Positions 37,114 to 46,437 of a stretch of 60,548 nt of DNA are shown one piece after another. Location of the stretch: assembly GCA_009692615.1 (NCBI GenBank), contig SHYW01000015.1:1-60548 (forward strand), read 5' to 3'. The DNA comes from Deltaproteobacteria bacterium (GTDB taxonomy: Bacteria > Desulfobacterota > Binatia > UBA9968). The notes below the pieces were generated by a model, which searched no databases, was not told where the DNA came from, and worked only from the letters and a program-made list of their open reading frames with translations. The first letter of the stretch is position 1; every line of letters starts with the position of its first letter. A program made the translations under genes and the position numbers.

Positions 37114-38199
37114 ATGACGCTCATCCTTACCAATCAAGAGATCGAAAGCATTTTTACCCTAGACGAATGTTTTGCCGTCTTGGAGCCGGCTTTGATGGCG
37201 CTCGGCAACGGCCGGGCGGTGAACATGCCGCGCCAGGATCTGCTCGTGCCGGGAGCGCTGGCCGATAGTTATCATGGGCTCAAAACTTCTTGCGCGTCGT
37301 TGCCGGATGCCGGCGTCACTACCCTGCGCGTCACTTCGGACGTGCTCACTTGGCCGGTGGTCGGTGGCCGGCAACGGCGTGTCAAAGTGCCGCTGGCGCA
37401 AGGGGATAAATATGTCGGCCTGGTTTTAGTTTTCAGCATCGCCAGCGGCGAACTGCTCGGGATCTTTCCCGACGGTTTTATGCAAGCGATTCGCGTCGGC
37501 GTCACCAACGCCTTGTCGGCGAAATATTTGGCGCGGAAAAATTCTCGTATCATGGCGCTCTACGGCTCGGGCTGGCAGGCGCGGCCGGCTTTGCTGGCGA
37601 TGTGTAAAACATTGCCCATCGAAGAAGTGCGAGTTTATAGCCCGACGAAAGCGAATCGCGAAAGTTTCGTCGGCGAGATGCGCAGGCAGACAACCGCAAA
37701 GTTGATCGCCGTTGGATCGCCCGAGCAAGCTGCGGAAAACGCCGATGTCGTTTCGCTGACGACCAATGCTCTCGATCCGTTTTTTCCGGCGGCGTGGATG
37801 GAAGCCGGCATGCATATCACCACCATCAGGCCGAGCGAGATGATGCTCGATGCCTTGGTGCGCTGCGATTTGATCGCGGTGTCGACGCGCGAGGCGGCCA
37901 AACTTTTTACCCTGCCCGGCGAGGAGCAAAAGGTTCCCGAGTTCGGTAAGGGCGACTACGGCCGCGCCGAATTGGAAAATACCGCCGCGGATTGGCGCAA
38001 CAAGCCGGAGTTGTCAGAAATCATGGCGAGTAAAATTGCCGGCAGGAAGAGCGCCGCCGATATCACTTGTATGCTCAATCATCTCGGGCTGGGGTTACAG
38101 TTCTCCGCCTGCGCGGCGCGCATTCTCATCTTGGCGCGGGAACGAAAATTAGGACGACAGTTGCCGGCGGAGTGGTTCTGCCAGGAAGAACATTCGTAG
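37114..38199 (+). CDS. Ornithine cyclodeaminase/mu-crystallin family protein (paralogue 3)
   Basis: A 361-residue protein. Rossmann motif LYGSGWQARPAL near 149; TTLRVTSDVL and MQAIRVGVTNALSAKYLARKNS match paralogue 2. TNALDPFFPAAWMEAGMHI is the family loop with PVLDxxW reduced to PFFPAAW. It starts 10 bp after the MFS stop, so the two are probably co-transcribed. Substrate unknown. Confidence 0.85.
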   Translation: MTLILTNQEIESIFTLDECFAVLEPALMALGNGRAVNMPRQDLLVPGALADSYHGLKTSCASLPDAGVTTLRVTSDVLTWPVVGGRQRRVKVPLAQGDKYVGLVLVFSIASGELLGIFPDGFMQAIRVGVTNALSAKYLARKNSRIMALYGSGWQARPALLAMCKTLPIEEVRVYSPTKANRESFVGEMRRQTTAKLIAVGSPEQAAENADVVSLTTNALDPFFPAAWMEAGMHITTIRPSEMMLDALVRCDLIAVSTREAAKLFTLPGEEQKVPEFGKGDYGRAELENTAADWRNKPELSEIMASKIAGRKSAADITCMLNHLGLGLQFSACAARILILARERKLGRQLPAEWFCQEEHS

Positions 38200-38279
38200 C
38201 TCTGCATTCGAAAAGAAATTTTCCCGCAAAGCCTGCCCTGAGCAACGTCGAAGGGGCGCTAAGGGAAGATTCGGACGGG

Positions 38280-38999
38280 TCAATGATCTCGTAGCAGTCG
38301 GCCTAGATTGGGCAGCTGTTCGTTGACGCCCACCATTCGTAGAGCTTGCCAGAGTCCTGCTTGATTGCTTGTCACCACCGGTAACCCAGTATCTTTTTCT
38401 AGCGGCTCGATGGCTTCGAAGCTGCGCAGATTGCCGCATGAAATTAAAATGCCGTCGGCGTCTGGCGCCGAGCGCACAGCTTGCTTGGCCAATTCATAGG
38501 TCGCGTCCGGCAATACTTTGCCCATGTCGATGCTGCGCTTGAGCCCCATGCCGCGGATCGCGGCGACTTTAAATCCCGATTGCTCCAGTACATCGACCAA
38601 GCGCGCGTCGATGTCGGCGAGATACGAAGTCGCAATCGCCGGCCGCTCGATGCCGAGCGTCCGCAGCGCCGCGACCACGGCGGTGAGCGAAGTGGTGGCT
38701 TTGATGCCGGTGCTCGTGGTGATGCGTTGGCTTAATTCGCGGTCGTGACCGAAGCCGCGAAAAAATGCGATCGCCGTGCCGGCTTGCAAAATGACATCGA
38801 CTTCGGCCGAAGCCAGTTCCAACGCGGCCCGTTCGACTTGCTTGACAGTTTCCGCCAGTCCTTCGACGGTCACGTCGTGCAGCAGTGTGCGGGTTTCCAC
38901 CAGGCAGACGCCGTCGGGCAGAGCGCGGCGCCACTCTTCGCAACCGACGGTTTCGGGGGAAGGGGATATGCGTCCGATTTTAGCGCGCCAGCCGTACAT
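38280..38999 (-). CDS. Maleate isomerase/arylmalonate decarboxylase-like protein with one active-site Cys
   Basis: A 239-residue member of the Asp/Glu racemase superfamily. The second active-site loop ISCGNLRSF has Cys188, but the first is QAGTAIAF with Gly74 where racemases and maleate isomerases have Cys. This is the pattern of arylmalonate decarboxylase, which uses only the second Cys. MYGWRAKIGRISPSPE is the usual N-terminus. It could act on a maleate- or malonate-type acid. It precedes a quinone oxidoreductase by 9 bp on the same strand. Confidence 0.8.
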   Translation of the reverse strand: MYGWRAKIGRISPSPETVGCEEWRRALPDGVCLVETRTLLHDVTVEGLAETVKQVERAALELASAEVDVILQAGTAIAFFRGFGHDRELSQRITTSTGIKATTSLTAVVAALRTLGIERPAIATSYLADIDARLVDVLEQSGFKVAAIRGMGLKRSIDMGKVLPDATYELAKQAVRSAPDADGILISCGNLRSFEAIEPLEKDTGLPVVTSNQAGLWQALRMVGVNEQLPNLGRLLRDH

Positions 39000-39008
39000 T
39001 TCTCACGA

Positions 39009-39998
39009 TTAGGGAATGAGCAGGATCTTGCCGACCGAGCGGCGCGATTCGATTTCGCGATGAGCTTCCGCAGCATTCGCCAGAGCAAAAGTTTTGCCGA
39101 TGTTGATTTTTAGTTTACCGCTGTCGATCCATTTGCATAAGTCGCCGGCGCGCCGCTCGACATCGGCGTGGCTTGCGACGTTGTGGGTCAGGCTTGGACG
39201 CGCGAGTGACAGAGATCCTTTGGCATTTAGCACCGCGGTGTCGAAGGGCGGCACGGGACCGCTGGCTTGTCCGAAGATGACCAGCGCGCCGAGCGGCGCC
39301 AGGGAGTCGAGGCTTTTTTCGTAAGTGTCTTTGCCGACGGAATCGTAGACCACGTTGACACCTTTACCGTCAGTCAGTTTTTTCACTTCAGCGGCGAAAT
39401 CTTTTTCCGTGTAGTTGATCGTCTCGTCTGCGCCGGCGTCGCGCGCGAGCCGCGCTTTGTCTTCCGCCGACACCGTGCCGATCACCCATGCGCCGAGCAT
39501 TTTCGCGATTTGCACGAGCAACAAGCCGGTGCCGCCGGCGGCGGCGTGGATTAGCACGCTGTCGTTCGGTTTCACCGGATAGGTGCTGTGCGTCAGGTAA
39601 TGCGCGGTCATGCCCTGGAGCATGACCGCGGCGGCGGTTTGGCTGTCGATCGACCTTGGCAATTTGAAAAGATGCCAACTCGGCGCAGCAAAGAATTCGG
39701 CGTAGGAGCCGTAGCCGTTCGATATGCCATAAGCGACGCGGTCGCCGATTTTGATGCCCTGCACATCGGCGCCGAGTTCGACGACGGTGCCGGCCGCTTC
39801 GGCGCCGGGAATGTACGGCAGCGGGCGGCGGTGATGGCCGCCCCAATGAAAGCCCGAGCGATAATAAATGTCGAGAAAGTTGACGCCGGCGGCTTCGATC
39901 TTGACTAGGACTTCATCAGCCTTGGGTCGCGGCTTCGCCGTCTCTTCGTAGCGCAGCACTTCAGGGCCGCCGAGTTCATGGACGCGGACTGCTTTCAT
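39009..39998 (-). CDS. NADPH:quinone oxidoreductase-type MDR (zinc-free)
   Basis: A 329-residue MDR enzyme. MKAVRVHELGGPEVLRYEE and GVNFLDIYYRSG are quinone-oxidoreductase signatures, AAAGGTGLLLVQIAKMLGA is the NADPH-binding motif, and no zinc ligands are present. It probably reduces quinones or enones with NADPH. It lies 9 bp upstream of the AMDase-like gene; the two are likely one transcript. No clear ribosome-binding site precedes the ATG. Confidence 0.9.
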   Translation of the reverse strand: MKAVRVHELGGPEVLRYEETAKPRPKADEVLVKIEAAGVNFLDIYYRSGFHWGGHHRRPLPYIPGAEAAGTVVELGADVQGIKIGDRVAYGISNGYGSYAEFFAAPSWHLFKLPRSIDSQTAAAVMLQGMTAHYLTHSTYPVKPNDSVLIHAAAGGTGLLLVQIAKMLGAWVIGTVSAEDKARLARDAGADETINYTEKDFAAEVKKLTDGKGVNVVYDSVGKDTYEKSLDSLAPLGALVIFGQASGPVPPFDTAVLNAKGSLSLARPSLTHNVASHADVERRAGDLCKWIDSGKLKINIGKTFALANAAEAHREIESRRSVGKILLIP

Positions 39999-40021
39999 GT
40001 AACGTGGCTAAGGTAAAAAAA

Positions 40022-40118
40022 TTTCTTCACCACGACGCACGCGCGGTTTTGAGTTGCGGTAGGGGCGAATGATTTTTCGCCCTTACAAGTAGTCCTGTGT
40101 GTTTGTCGTGGTAAAGAC
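40022..40118. repeat. Nested inverted repeats, including a GTAGGGGCG hairpin
   Basis: Outer arms TTCACCACGACGCAC (40025-40039) and TGTCGTGGTAAAG (right end, to 40118) are inverse. Inside, GTAGGGGCGAATGATTTTTC and GCCCTTAC form a hairpin (40059-40086). It fills the gap between the quinone oxidoreductase and cyclase genes. Confidence 0.65.
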
Positions 40119-40121
40119 ACT

Positions 40122-40826
40122 TCAATTATCGAGAATCGCGATCACCCGCGCCGGCGCGGATTCGGTCTTCCATTTGACCGGCAGGGCGACGATTTGCGCG
40201 GTGGAGCCGATTTGATCGAGATTGATTAGATTTTCGATTTGAAAAACTACCCGCGGTAAAATCGTTCGGTGCACGCGCATGGCGCTGTTCAAAATTTGAT
40301 CGGCCTGCTGATAGTCCGCGCCTTTTTCTTCCTGGGCGAAGTCGAAACCGACCACCGCCGGCTTTTTGCCGACCAGCCACTGGGCCGCTTCCTTGGTTAG
40401 GTAGGGCGAATCGTTCCACCATTTGGGATCGGTGGTGTCGTGGCCTTTGGGCCAGTCGGTGCGCAAAAACAGCATGCCGCCCTCCGGGATCGTCACGCCT
40501 TGGCGGGTAAGTTTTTGCTCGGCCTCGACCATGTCTTCGGTAGTGATTTTCGCATGCGCTACGCCGCGCGCCGTGAGATCCATGATCACCGCCTGACCCA
40601 TCATCGGTTCCAACGGCAGCTGTTCGATGGACGGCATGTCGCGGAAAAAATGGTGCGGCGAATCGATATGGGTGCCGACGTGCACGGTCATCTGCACCGT
40701 GTTCGAGACAAAGCCTTTGTCTTCCCATTTGATGATCGGCTTCAACTTGAAATACTTTTCATCAGGCGCAAACGGCGCGGAGTCACATTCTTCCACGGTC
40801 ATGCTGAGATCGACGATACGAGACAT
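40122..40826 (-). CDS. Cyclase-family metal hydrolase (kynurenine formamidase-like)
   Basis: A 234-residue enzyme. HVGTHIDSPHH (49-59) is the HxGTHxDxPxH motif that binds divalent metal. Length and fold suit polyketide-cyclase-like or formamidase activity. ALPVKWK near the C-terminus is also conserved. It lies 55 bp downstream of an MmgE/PrpD gene on the same strand, so it may act on a small ring or amide in the same pathway. Ribosome-binding site AGGAAA precedes the ATG. Confidence 0.85.
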   Translation of the reverse strand: MSRIVDLSMTVEECDSAPFAPDEKYFKLKPIIKWEDKGFVSNTVQMTVHVGTHIDSPHHFFRDMPSIEQLPLEPMMGQAVIMDLTARGVAHAKITTEDMVEAEQKLTRQGVTIPEGGMLFLRTDWPKGHDTTDPKWWNDSPYLTKEAAQWLVGKKPAVVGFDFAQEEKGADYQQADQILNSAMRVHRTILPRVVFQIENLINLDQIGSTAQIVALPVKWKTESAPARVIAILDN

Positions 40827-40881
40827 CGGGTTTCCTCCGAGTGCAAACAGGGTTTATATATCCTGCTCGCGGCCGGCAATG

Positions 40882-42291
40882 TCAACGGCGGGCCGGATGG
40901 AGCGGGGCGAGCCAGGCGGCAACCGACGAAGACTGTTGCAGGCTGTCGAAACTTTTTAAGAATTTTTCGATCGCGTGCGGCGGCAACACGCCGTCGGCGC
41001 ACTGGCGAAATTTCTCTTCGATGTCGGCGCGCGCGGCGGGCCGGGCCGGATGACCGCGGGCGATGCGATCGCGCGCGCCATAAATCGCGCCTGACTTGCT
41101 GGCGATTTCCACCTGGGTGTCGATGCCAGCTTTTTTGCTGCGTTTGGCCGCAGGCCGGCGAATCAGTTGTACGCGTTTCATTAGCGTGCGAATTTTCGCG
41201 TCGCCGACCCGCTCGGGTGAAAATTGTTTTAGCCCCGCCGCGCCATCGGCGATGGCGACCGCGGCGGCGAATTCAACGCTGAACTTCGCTTGCAGTGCAT
41301 CTTTCGGCTTTGGGTACACTAGCGGCAAGGCCGCGTCGGCATCGAGGGTGATGGAAATCTTTTCAATGCGCTCGGGAATGAGCCGGTAGCGCCGGCGTAG
41401 CAACAACAGCAAATCGATGGCGGGATGGAGCACGCCGACGCAAGGATAAAGTTTGATGCCGACGCCGGGTTTGGCGAAGAATAATGGCGCGCCAAAGCGC
41501 AAGAGCTGACGATCCAATTTGTTCTTGCAGGCGGCGGAAAAAAATCCCATGGGATCGTCAAAAATATTTTCCGACGCGGTAAATCCCTTGACGGCGAGTT
41601 GAGCGGCGAGCAAGCCGTTCTCGGCGGCGCGCCCGGCATTCAGTCCTTTGGCCATGGCGCCGCGATTGGCGCGCAGGCCGGAGCTGAGCGTGCCGGCGAT
41701 GCCCAAGGCGTGGCGGATGGCGACGGGCTTGAGCCTGAGCAAATGCGCGCAGGCGGCGGCAGCGCCGAAGACGCCGAGAGTACCGGTGGGATGAAATCCG
41801 TCCAAGTAATGACTTGGGTCGACGGCGTCGCCCAACCGGCAGGCGACTTCGACGCCGACAATGTAAGAGGTGAGCAGCGCCGCGCCGTTGGCGCGCGTGC
41901 TTTCCGCCAACCCCAGCACCGCCGCTAGTACGGGCGAGGTCGGATGGGTTTGCTGACCCATGGGGCGCGACGCCAGTGTGGTCATTTGCGCGTCGTCATA
42001 GTCGAGGACGTGAGCCGCGACGCCGTTGAGCAACGCGGCGTGTTGCGCCGAAATTTTCGACCGGCTGCCAATCACCGAGGCTTCGGATTGGCGATCTATT
42101 TCTAAATAATGGCGCCGGAGTAACTGCGCGGACGGTTGATTGACACCGCTCAGCATGGTCGCTAAGCCGTCGAGCAGATGGAGTTTCGCCGTCTCCAACA
42201 CTTCGGCGGAAATATTTTTTGCCGTGGTGCCGGCGATGAAGTCGCCGATGCGTTGCGAAACCGTTGGCTCTGGTGAACTGCGGCGAGTCAT
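40882..42291 (-). CDS. MmgE/PrpD family protein
   Basis: A 469-residue protein of the family including 2-methylcitrate dehydratase, cis-aconitate decarboxylase and iminodisuccinate epimerase. VLDYDDAQ near 97 is the motif LDYDD with active-site Asp, PTSPVLAAVLGLAE follows, and KLYPCVGVLHPAIDLLL is the substrate-pocket Lys-Tyr-Pro region. No prpB or prpC gene is near, so methylcitrate is unlikely to be the substrate. Length is normal. Confidence 0.85.
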   Translation of the reverse strand: MTRRSSPEPTVSQRIGDFIAGTTAKNISAEVLETAKLHLLDGLATMLSGVNQPSAQLLRRHYLEIDRQSEASVIGSRSKISAQHAALLNGVAAHVLDYDDAQMTTLASRPMGQQTHPTSPVLAAVLGLAESTRANGAALLTSYIVGVEVACRLGDAVDPSHYLDGFHPTGTLGVFGAAAACAHLLRLKPVAIRHALGIAGTLSSGLRANRGAMAKGLNAGRAAENGLLAAQLAVKGFTASENIFDDPMGFFSAACKNKLDRQLLRFGAPLFFAKPGVGIKLYPCVGVLHPAIDLLLLLRRRYRLIPERIEKISITLDADAALPLVYPKPKDALQAKFSVEFAAAVAIADGAAGLKQFSPERVGDAKIRTLMKRVQLIRRPAAKRSKKAGIDTQVEIASKSGAIYGARDRIARGHPARPAARADIEEKFRQCADGVLPPHAIEKFLKSFDSLQQSSSVAAWLAPLHPARR

Positions 42292-42337
42292 AAGCGTTGC
42301 GCGTGACCGCCGCTAAAGAATTCCTGGCGGTTAATAC

Positions 42338-43762
42338 TTAACCTTTGCGTTTGCGCGCGGCTTTGCGTGCGGACTTATGTTCTTCTTGGACCGCTTCGCT
42401 GGATTTGCCGAGCAGTTTGGGTTCGACGTTATCTCTGATCCATTTTTGGTCCCACCATTCCACCGGTAGAATCGCTAGGCCGTGCAAATAGACTCCGAAA
42501 TGGAGATGATCGCCTGCGGCAAGACCGGTCTCGCCAGTTTTGCCGATCGCCTGCTGTTGTTTGACCGCGTCGCCGACTTTGACGTCGATGGAGCTGAGGT
42601 GAGAGTACAGCGTGAATAGGCCGAGGCCGTGGTCGAGGATCACCGTGTTGCCATAAATCCCCAGATCGCCGGTGAACGCGACCACGCCGCTGTTGGCTGC
42701 CTCGGCGGGATAATGTTTGGTGACCGACAGATCGTAGCCCAGGTGATAGGCGTTATCGATCGTTTCTTCTTTGTAGATATAAGTCCTGGCGTCGGCGAAA
42801 TTGGCTTCGACTTTGGAATTGCTCAACTGGGTAAAGGCGCCGGACCAGAGCATTTTGACAGTCGATTTTTCCGTGATCGCTTTGATCTTGTCTTCGTTTT
42901 CTTTGCGCAGTACTTTGTTGACGCGGATAAAAATTTCTTTTGGGCTGCCCTGGCGCGCCGCCACGTCGTTGACCAGCGGCGTCACTTTGTTTTGAATGAA
43001 ATCGTCGGAGATCGGAATCGTACTTTTTTTGTATTTAACGTTTTTGAGCTCGTAGACCAGCTTCATTTCCCTTGTGTTGCCGGCCTTGTCGGTGGCGACC
43101 AAGGTGGCGCGCTCCTCCGGCCCGACATTGTATGGATGGGCGAAAAAGGCCAAGTAAGATTCCGGCTGCTCTTTGATCTGGCCTTTGTAGCCGGAAAAAA
43201 AATAGCTGCCGATCTTGATGCCAGAAGTGACCGTGTCGGCGGAGGGTTTGTAGACGATTAGGCCGACGCCGCCAAAATTCACATAGCGGTCGTCGGCGAT
43301 CAATTCCAAGGTCGGCGGCGTGATGTCGATGGTAATGTTTTTCTGCAAGACGGTTTCGTTGCCGCGGAAAAAATTCCACAGCGAGCGGTCTTTGGCGCTG
43401 ATGCTTAAAGTCGCCGGGCCTTCTTTGAGACCGGTGAGTTTGTTCGACAACGCGATGGTGAATTTTTTCTGCATCACCGGCTGGTCATATTGCTCGTTGG
43501 CGAGCGGATAGTCGGTGCCGGCGGCGGTGAGGATTATGCTGAAAGATCTTAGGCCGGTGCCTTGTTCGTTGACTTCCACTTCCATGGGCGCGAGACCGAT
43601 GGCATCGACGTCTGGGCTGAGTTTGATCTCGGGTTTGTGCCATTCGAAGCGCGGCACGAGAAAGTAAATGCCGGCGCCGGCGCCGATTAAAAGAATCGCC
43701 ACGACGAAACCGATGCCGGGGATAAATCTCCGTCTAGGTCTGCCGAATTCAAGAGCGCTCAT
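42338..43762 (-). CDS. M23-family (LytM) metallopeptidase with membrane anchor and Ig-like domains
   Basis: A 474-residue protein. Residues 17-36 are a transmembrane helix, 40-290 look like two beta-sandwich domains, and the C-terminal 110 hold LytM motifs HLGYD and GDHLHFGV, with the metal His-x-x-x-Asp and His-x-His. HGLGLFTLYSHL lies between. It cleaves or senses peptidoglycan crosslinks from the periplasm. The charged tail is KSARKAARKRKG. It neighbours radC and rlmI but no division genes. Confidence 0.88.
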   Translation of the reverse strand: MSALEFGRPRRRFIPGIGFVVAILLIGAGAGIYFLVPRFEWHKPEIKLSPDVDAIGLAPMEVEVNEQGTGLRSFSIILTAAGTDYPLANEQYDQPVMQKKFTIALSNKLTGLKEGPATLSISAKDRSLWNFFRGNETVLQKNITIDITPPTLELIADDRYVNFGGVGLIVYKPSADTVTSGIKIGSYFFSGYKGQIKEQPESYLAFFAHPYNVGPEERATLVATDKAGNTREMKLVYELKNVKYKKSTIPISDDFIQNKVTPLVNDVAARQGSPKEIFIRVNKVLRKENEDKIKAITEKSTVKMLWSGAFTQLSNSKVEANFADARTYIYKEETIDNAYHLGYDLSVTKHYPAEAANSGVVAFTGDLGIYGNTVILDHGLGLFTLYSHLSSIDVKVGDAVKQQQAIGKTGETGLAAGDHLHFGVYLHGLAILPVEWWDQKWIRDNVEPKLLGKSSEAVQEEHKSARKAARKRKG

Positions 43763-43882
43763 GTGTTGATGTTAGTTGAGAATGAGTTGTGAGACGATTT
43801 AGCGATAGAATAATCGCCGCTGCCAATGAAGTCAATCGAAGTTCGAGCCGCGCGTAAATTTCTTGGCCGATGTCGATAGGAT

Positions 43883-44575
43883 TTACAGAAGGCCGCGTTC
43901 GTTAAAACTAAAATAGCGGTCGTGGCCGATCACCACGTGATCGAGCACGCGCACGCCCATCACATCGCCGACTTCTTTCAACCGTTTGGTGATGTCGATG
44001 TCTTCCGGGCTCGGCGCCGGATCGCCGCTCGGATGATTGTGCACGAAGATCACGCCGGCGGCGGATTCGCGAATCACCGGATTGTAAACTTCACGCGGGT
44101 GGACGAGCGAGGCGGTGAGCGAGCCTTCGGAGATTTTTACTTCCCCCATTTTGCGATTTTTGTTGTTAAGCAGTACGACGTAGAAAAGTTCGCGCTTTTC
44201 CCGGCCGAGATTTTCGCGAAAGTGTTGATAAACATCTTCAGCGGAGTGAAGCGGCTGGCCGGTCTCCCATTTTTGGCTGCCGATTCTCTTGCCGATCTCC
44301 AAGCACGCTTTGATCTCGGCGACTTTGGCCGGGCCGATGCCTTTGACGGCGGAGATTTCGCTCGCCGACGCATCGTCGATGCCTTTGAGTCGGCCGAATT
44401 GATTTAACAGCAAGCGCGCCTGATCGATGGCGCTCTCGCCGGTGCTGGCGTTGCCGTTTCTAAGAATGATCGCGAGCAATTCGGTTTCCGTTAATGCGTG
44501 AGAGCCCTTGGCGAGAAGTTTTTCCCGCGGGCGATCTTCCTCGGGCCAATCTTTGATGGTCTGGTAAGAAGCCAT
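43883..44575 (-). CDS. radC: RadC-family JAMM-domain protein
   Basis: A 230-residue cytosolic protein. An N-terminal helix-hairpin-helix region has ISAVKGIGPAKVAEIKA; the JAMM motif VHNHPSGDPAPSPED near 175-190 gives the zinc ligands (HxHxxxxxxxD). The name RadC is historic; no repair role is proven. ATG 44575 with GAGGTG upstream is favoured over GTG 44581. It stands alone between the M23 and rlmI genes. Confidence 0.9.
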   Translation of the reverse strand: MASYQTIKDWPEEDRPREKLLAKGSHALTETELLAIILRNGNASTGESAIDQARLLLNQFGRLKGIDDASASEISAVKGIGPAKVAEIKACLEIGKRIGSQKWETGQPLHSAEDVYQHFRENLGREKRELFYVVLLNNKNRKMGEVKISEGSLTASLVHPREVYNPVIRESAAGVIFVHNHPSGDPAPSPEDIDITKRLKEVGDVMGVRVLDHVVIGHDRYFSFNERGLL

Positions 44576-44645
44576 GGACACCTCGCTTTCCGTGGTTGCG
44601 CGCTAGTTCCCGGTTGCGAGAACCGCCTACCACAGTGCGAGCGTG

Positions 44646-45821
44646 TTAGTCCAATGCTCTGAGCGCGAGGCCTTTTAAATATTCACCTTCGGGATGATGC
44701 AGGCTGACCGGATGGTCGAGGGCGTGGCCGAGTCGTTTGACGATTGTCGCCGTGCGGCCGGCGTCGACCGCGGCGCCGAAGACGACTTTTTGAAAAAGAT
44801 CGGCGGACAAATGCTGTGAGCAGGAAAATGTCAGCAGCAGACCGTCAGGGCTCAAATGCTTGAGCGCATGCAGGTTCAAAAATTTGTAGCCGCCGGTGGC
44901 GGCATCGATGTCGCCGCGCCGGTGCGCTAGCGAGGGCGGGTCTAAAATAATCAAATCGAACTTTTGCTCAAGCTCTTTTAAGTACGCAAAGGCGTCGCCC
45001 TTGATCAGCTCGCCTGGCCGTTCGGCAAAACCGTTGAGCGCAAGATTTTTTTCCGCCAGCTCCAACGCCGGATGGGAAGAATCGAAGGTGACAACTTCTT
45101 TGGCGCCGCCGGTAAAGGCGTAGACTGAAAAACCGCCGGTGTAAGAAAAGCAATTCAACACCCTTCGACCCTTGGCGAGCGTCGCGAGAAAAGCGCGGTT
45201 TTCGCGCTGGTCTAAAAAGAAGCCGGTTTTTTGACCGTGGGCCACGTCGACCAAAAACTTTTGGCCGTGCTCTTCGATCTGAATCAACTCGGGCGGCGTC
45301 TGGCCGGCAAGCACGCCGGTCGACGCCGCAAGCCCTTCTTCCTCGCGCACGCGCCCTTCGCTGCGTTCGAAGATGCCCGCTGCGGCGGTTAGTTCCGAAA
45401 GCGCGGTGACGATCTCGGCTTTGTGCTGCTCCATCCCCGCGGTGAAAAACTGGCAAACGTAAAAATCGCCGTAGCGGTCGACGATCAAGCCCGGCAAAAG
45501 ATCGCCTTCGGCGTTGCACAGACGATAAGCGTTGTTCGATCCGTTTAATTGTTGGGTGCGAAACGTGAGCGCCTGTGACAAGCGTCGTGTGAAAAAAGTT
45601 TTGTCGATCTCTTCTTTTTGCCACGTCAGCAAGCGCACTCGGAGCTGCGATTTGGGATTGTAAAAACCGCGCGCCAGCCAGTTTTTTTTGCTGTCGAAGA
45701 CATCGGCGACGCCGACTTGTTGGTCGTCGCCGACAATGCGCTCGATAGCGCCGGAAAAAATCCACGGGTGGCCGTTTACGACCGGCCGTTCGCGGGTGGG
45801 TTTGAGAAAGATTTGTTGCAA
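44646..45821 (-). CDS. rlmI: 23S rRNA m5C methyltransferase RlmI-like
   Basis: A 391-residue class I SAM methyltransferase. Residues 1-75 are a PUA domain (NGHPWIFSGAIERI), with AEGDLLPGLIVDRYG in the middle. SAM binding occurs at CFSYTGGFSVYAFTGGAKEV, and the catalytic region LIILDPPSLAHRRGD is followed by CSQH. E. coli RlmI makes m5C1962 in 23S rRNA. Length is normal. The gene lies in a repeat-bordered stretch upstream of radC. Confidence 0.88.
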   Translation of the reverse strand: MQQIFLKPTRERPVVNGHPWIFSGAIERIVGDDQQVGVADVFDSKKNWLARGFYNPKSQLRVRLLTWQKEEIDKTFFTRRLSQALTFRTQQLNGSNNAYRLCNAEGDLLPGLIVDRYGDFYVCQFFTAGMEQHKAEIVTALSELTAAAGIFERSEGRVREEEGLAASTGVLAGQTPPELIQIEEHGQKFLVDVAHGQKTGFFLDQRENRAFLATLAKGRRVLNCFSYTGGFSVYAFTGGAKEVVTFDSSHPALELAEKNLALNGFAERPGELIKGDAFAYLKELEQKFDLIILDPPSLAHRRGDIDAATGGYKFLNLHALKHLSPDGLLLTFSCSQHLSADLFQKVVFGAAVDAGRTATIVKRLGHALDHPVSLHHPEGEYLKGLALRALD

Positions 45822-45830
45822 AGTTTAAGA

Positions 45831-45919
45831 AGGCAATAGGCAGCGGGCAATAGGCAATAGTATTCGGATCGGAATCTTACTATTGCCTGTTGCCTATTGG
45901 CTATTGCCTATTGCCTATT
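45831..45919. repeat. Inverted repeat built of GGCAATA units, copy 2
   Basis: Left run AGGCAATAGGCAGC... (45831-45862) and right run of inverse TATTGCC units (45879-45919). It joins the rlmI start and moaC stop regions and is a counterpart of 25110-25189. The moaC stop codon falls inside it. Confidence 0.7.
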
Positions 45920-46394
45920 CCTTCCTAATAAACGTTCCGCTCTTGCCGCCGCTTTTTTCGACCAGGCGGATTTCGCCGAGGATCATTTCGCGGTCGACGG
46001 CTTTGCACATGTCGTAGATCGTCAGTCCCGCGACCGCGACCGCGGTCAGCGCTTCCATTTCGACGCCGGTCTTGCCGCTGACGCGCACCGAGGCTTCGAT
46101 GTCGACGCGGGCGGGTTTTTGCTTTGGCGTGAGTTCGATTGTGACTGACGTGATGTTGAGCGGATGGCACATGGGAATTAATTCCGAAGTTTTTTTCGCC
46201 GCCATGATGCCGGCCACGCGGGCAACCGAAAACACATCGCCCTTTTCGATTTTCTCGCCGAGAATTAAAGCCAGCGTTTTCGGCTGCATGCGGATTGTGC
46301 CGCGGGCCAGCGCGATGCGGCTGGTGATTTCTTTTTCGCTCACGTCGACCATGCGGGCGCGGCCTTGTTCGTCCAAGTGACTGAGTTGTGCCAT
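45915..46394 (-). CDS. moaC: Cyclic pyranopterin monophosphate synthase MoaC
   Basis: A 159-residue enzyme of molybdenum cofactor synthesis. It turns the MoaA product into cyclic pyranopterin monophosphate. [30 protein letters not shown] and VDREM near 145 are the active-site signatures. Length is standard. No other moa gene is in view. trxB is divergent after 43 bp. GGGAG lies ahead of the ATG. Confidence 0.95.
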   Translation of the reverse strand: MAQLSHLDEQGRARMVDVSEKEITSRIALARGTIRMQPKTLALILGEKIEKGDVFSVARVAGIMAAKKTSELIPMCHPLNITSVTIELTPKQKPARVDIEASVRVSGKTGVEMEALTAVAVAGLTIYDMCKAVDREMILGEIRLVEKSGGKSGTFIRKE

Positions 46395-46437
46395 CGGCTT
46401 TCTTTCTCCCTCGAAAAAATTATGTTACAGAACTCGG

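Noticed and set aside
40882-42291. 2-methylcitrate dehydratase PrpD
   Set aside because: No prpB or prpC genes are near and the family covers several other reactions, so only the family name is given.
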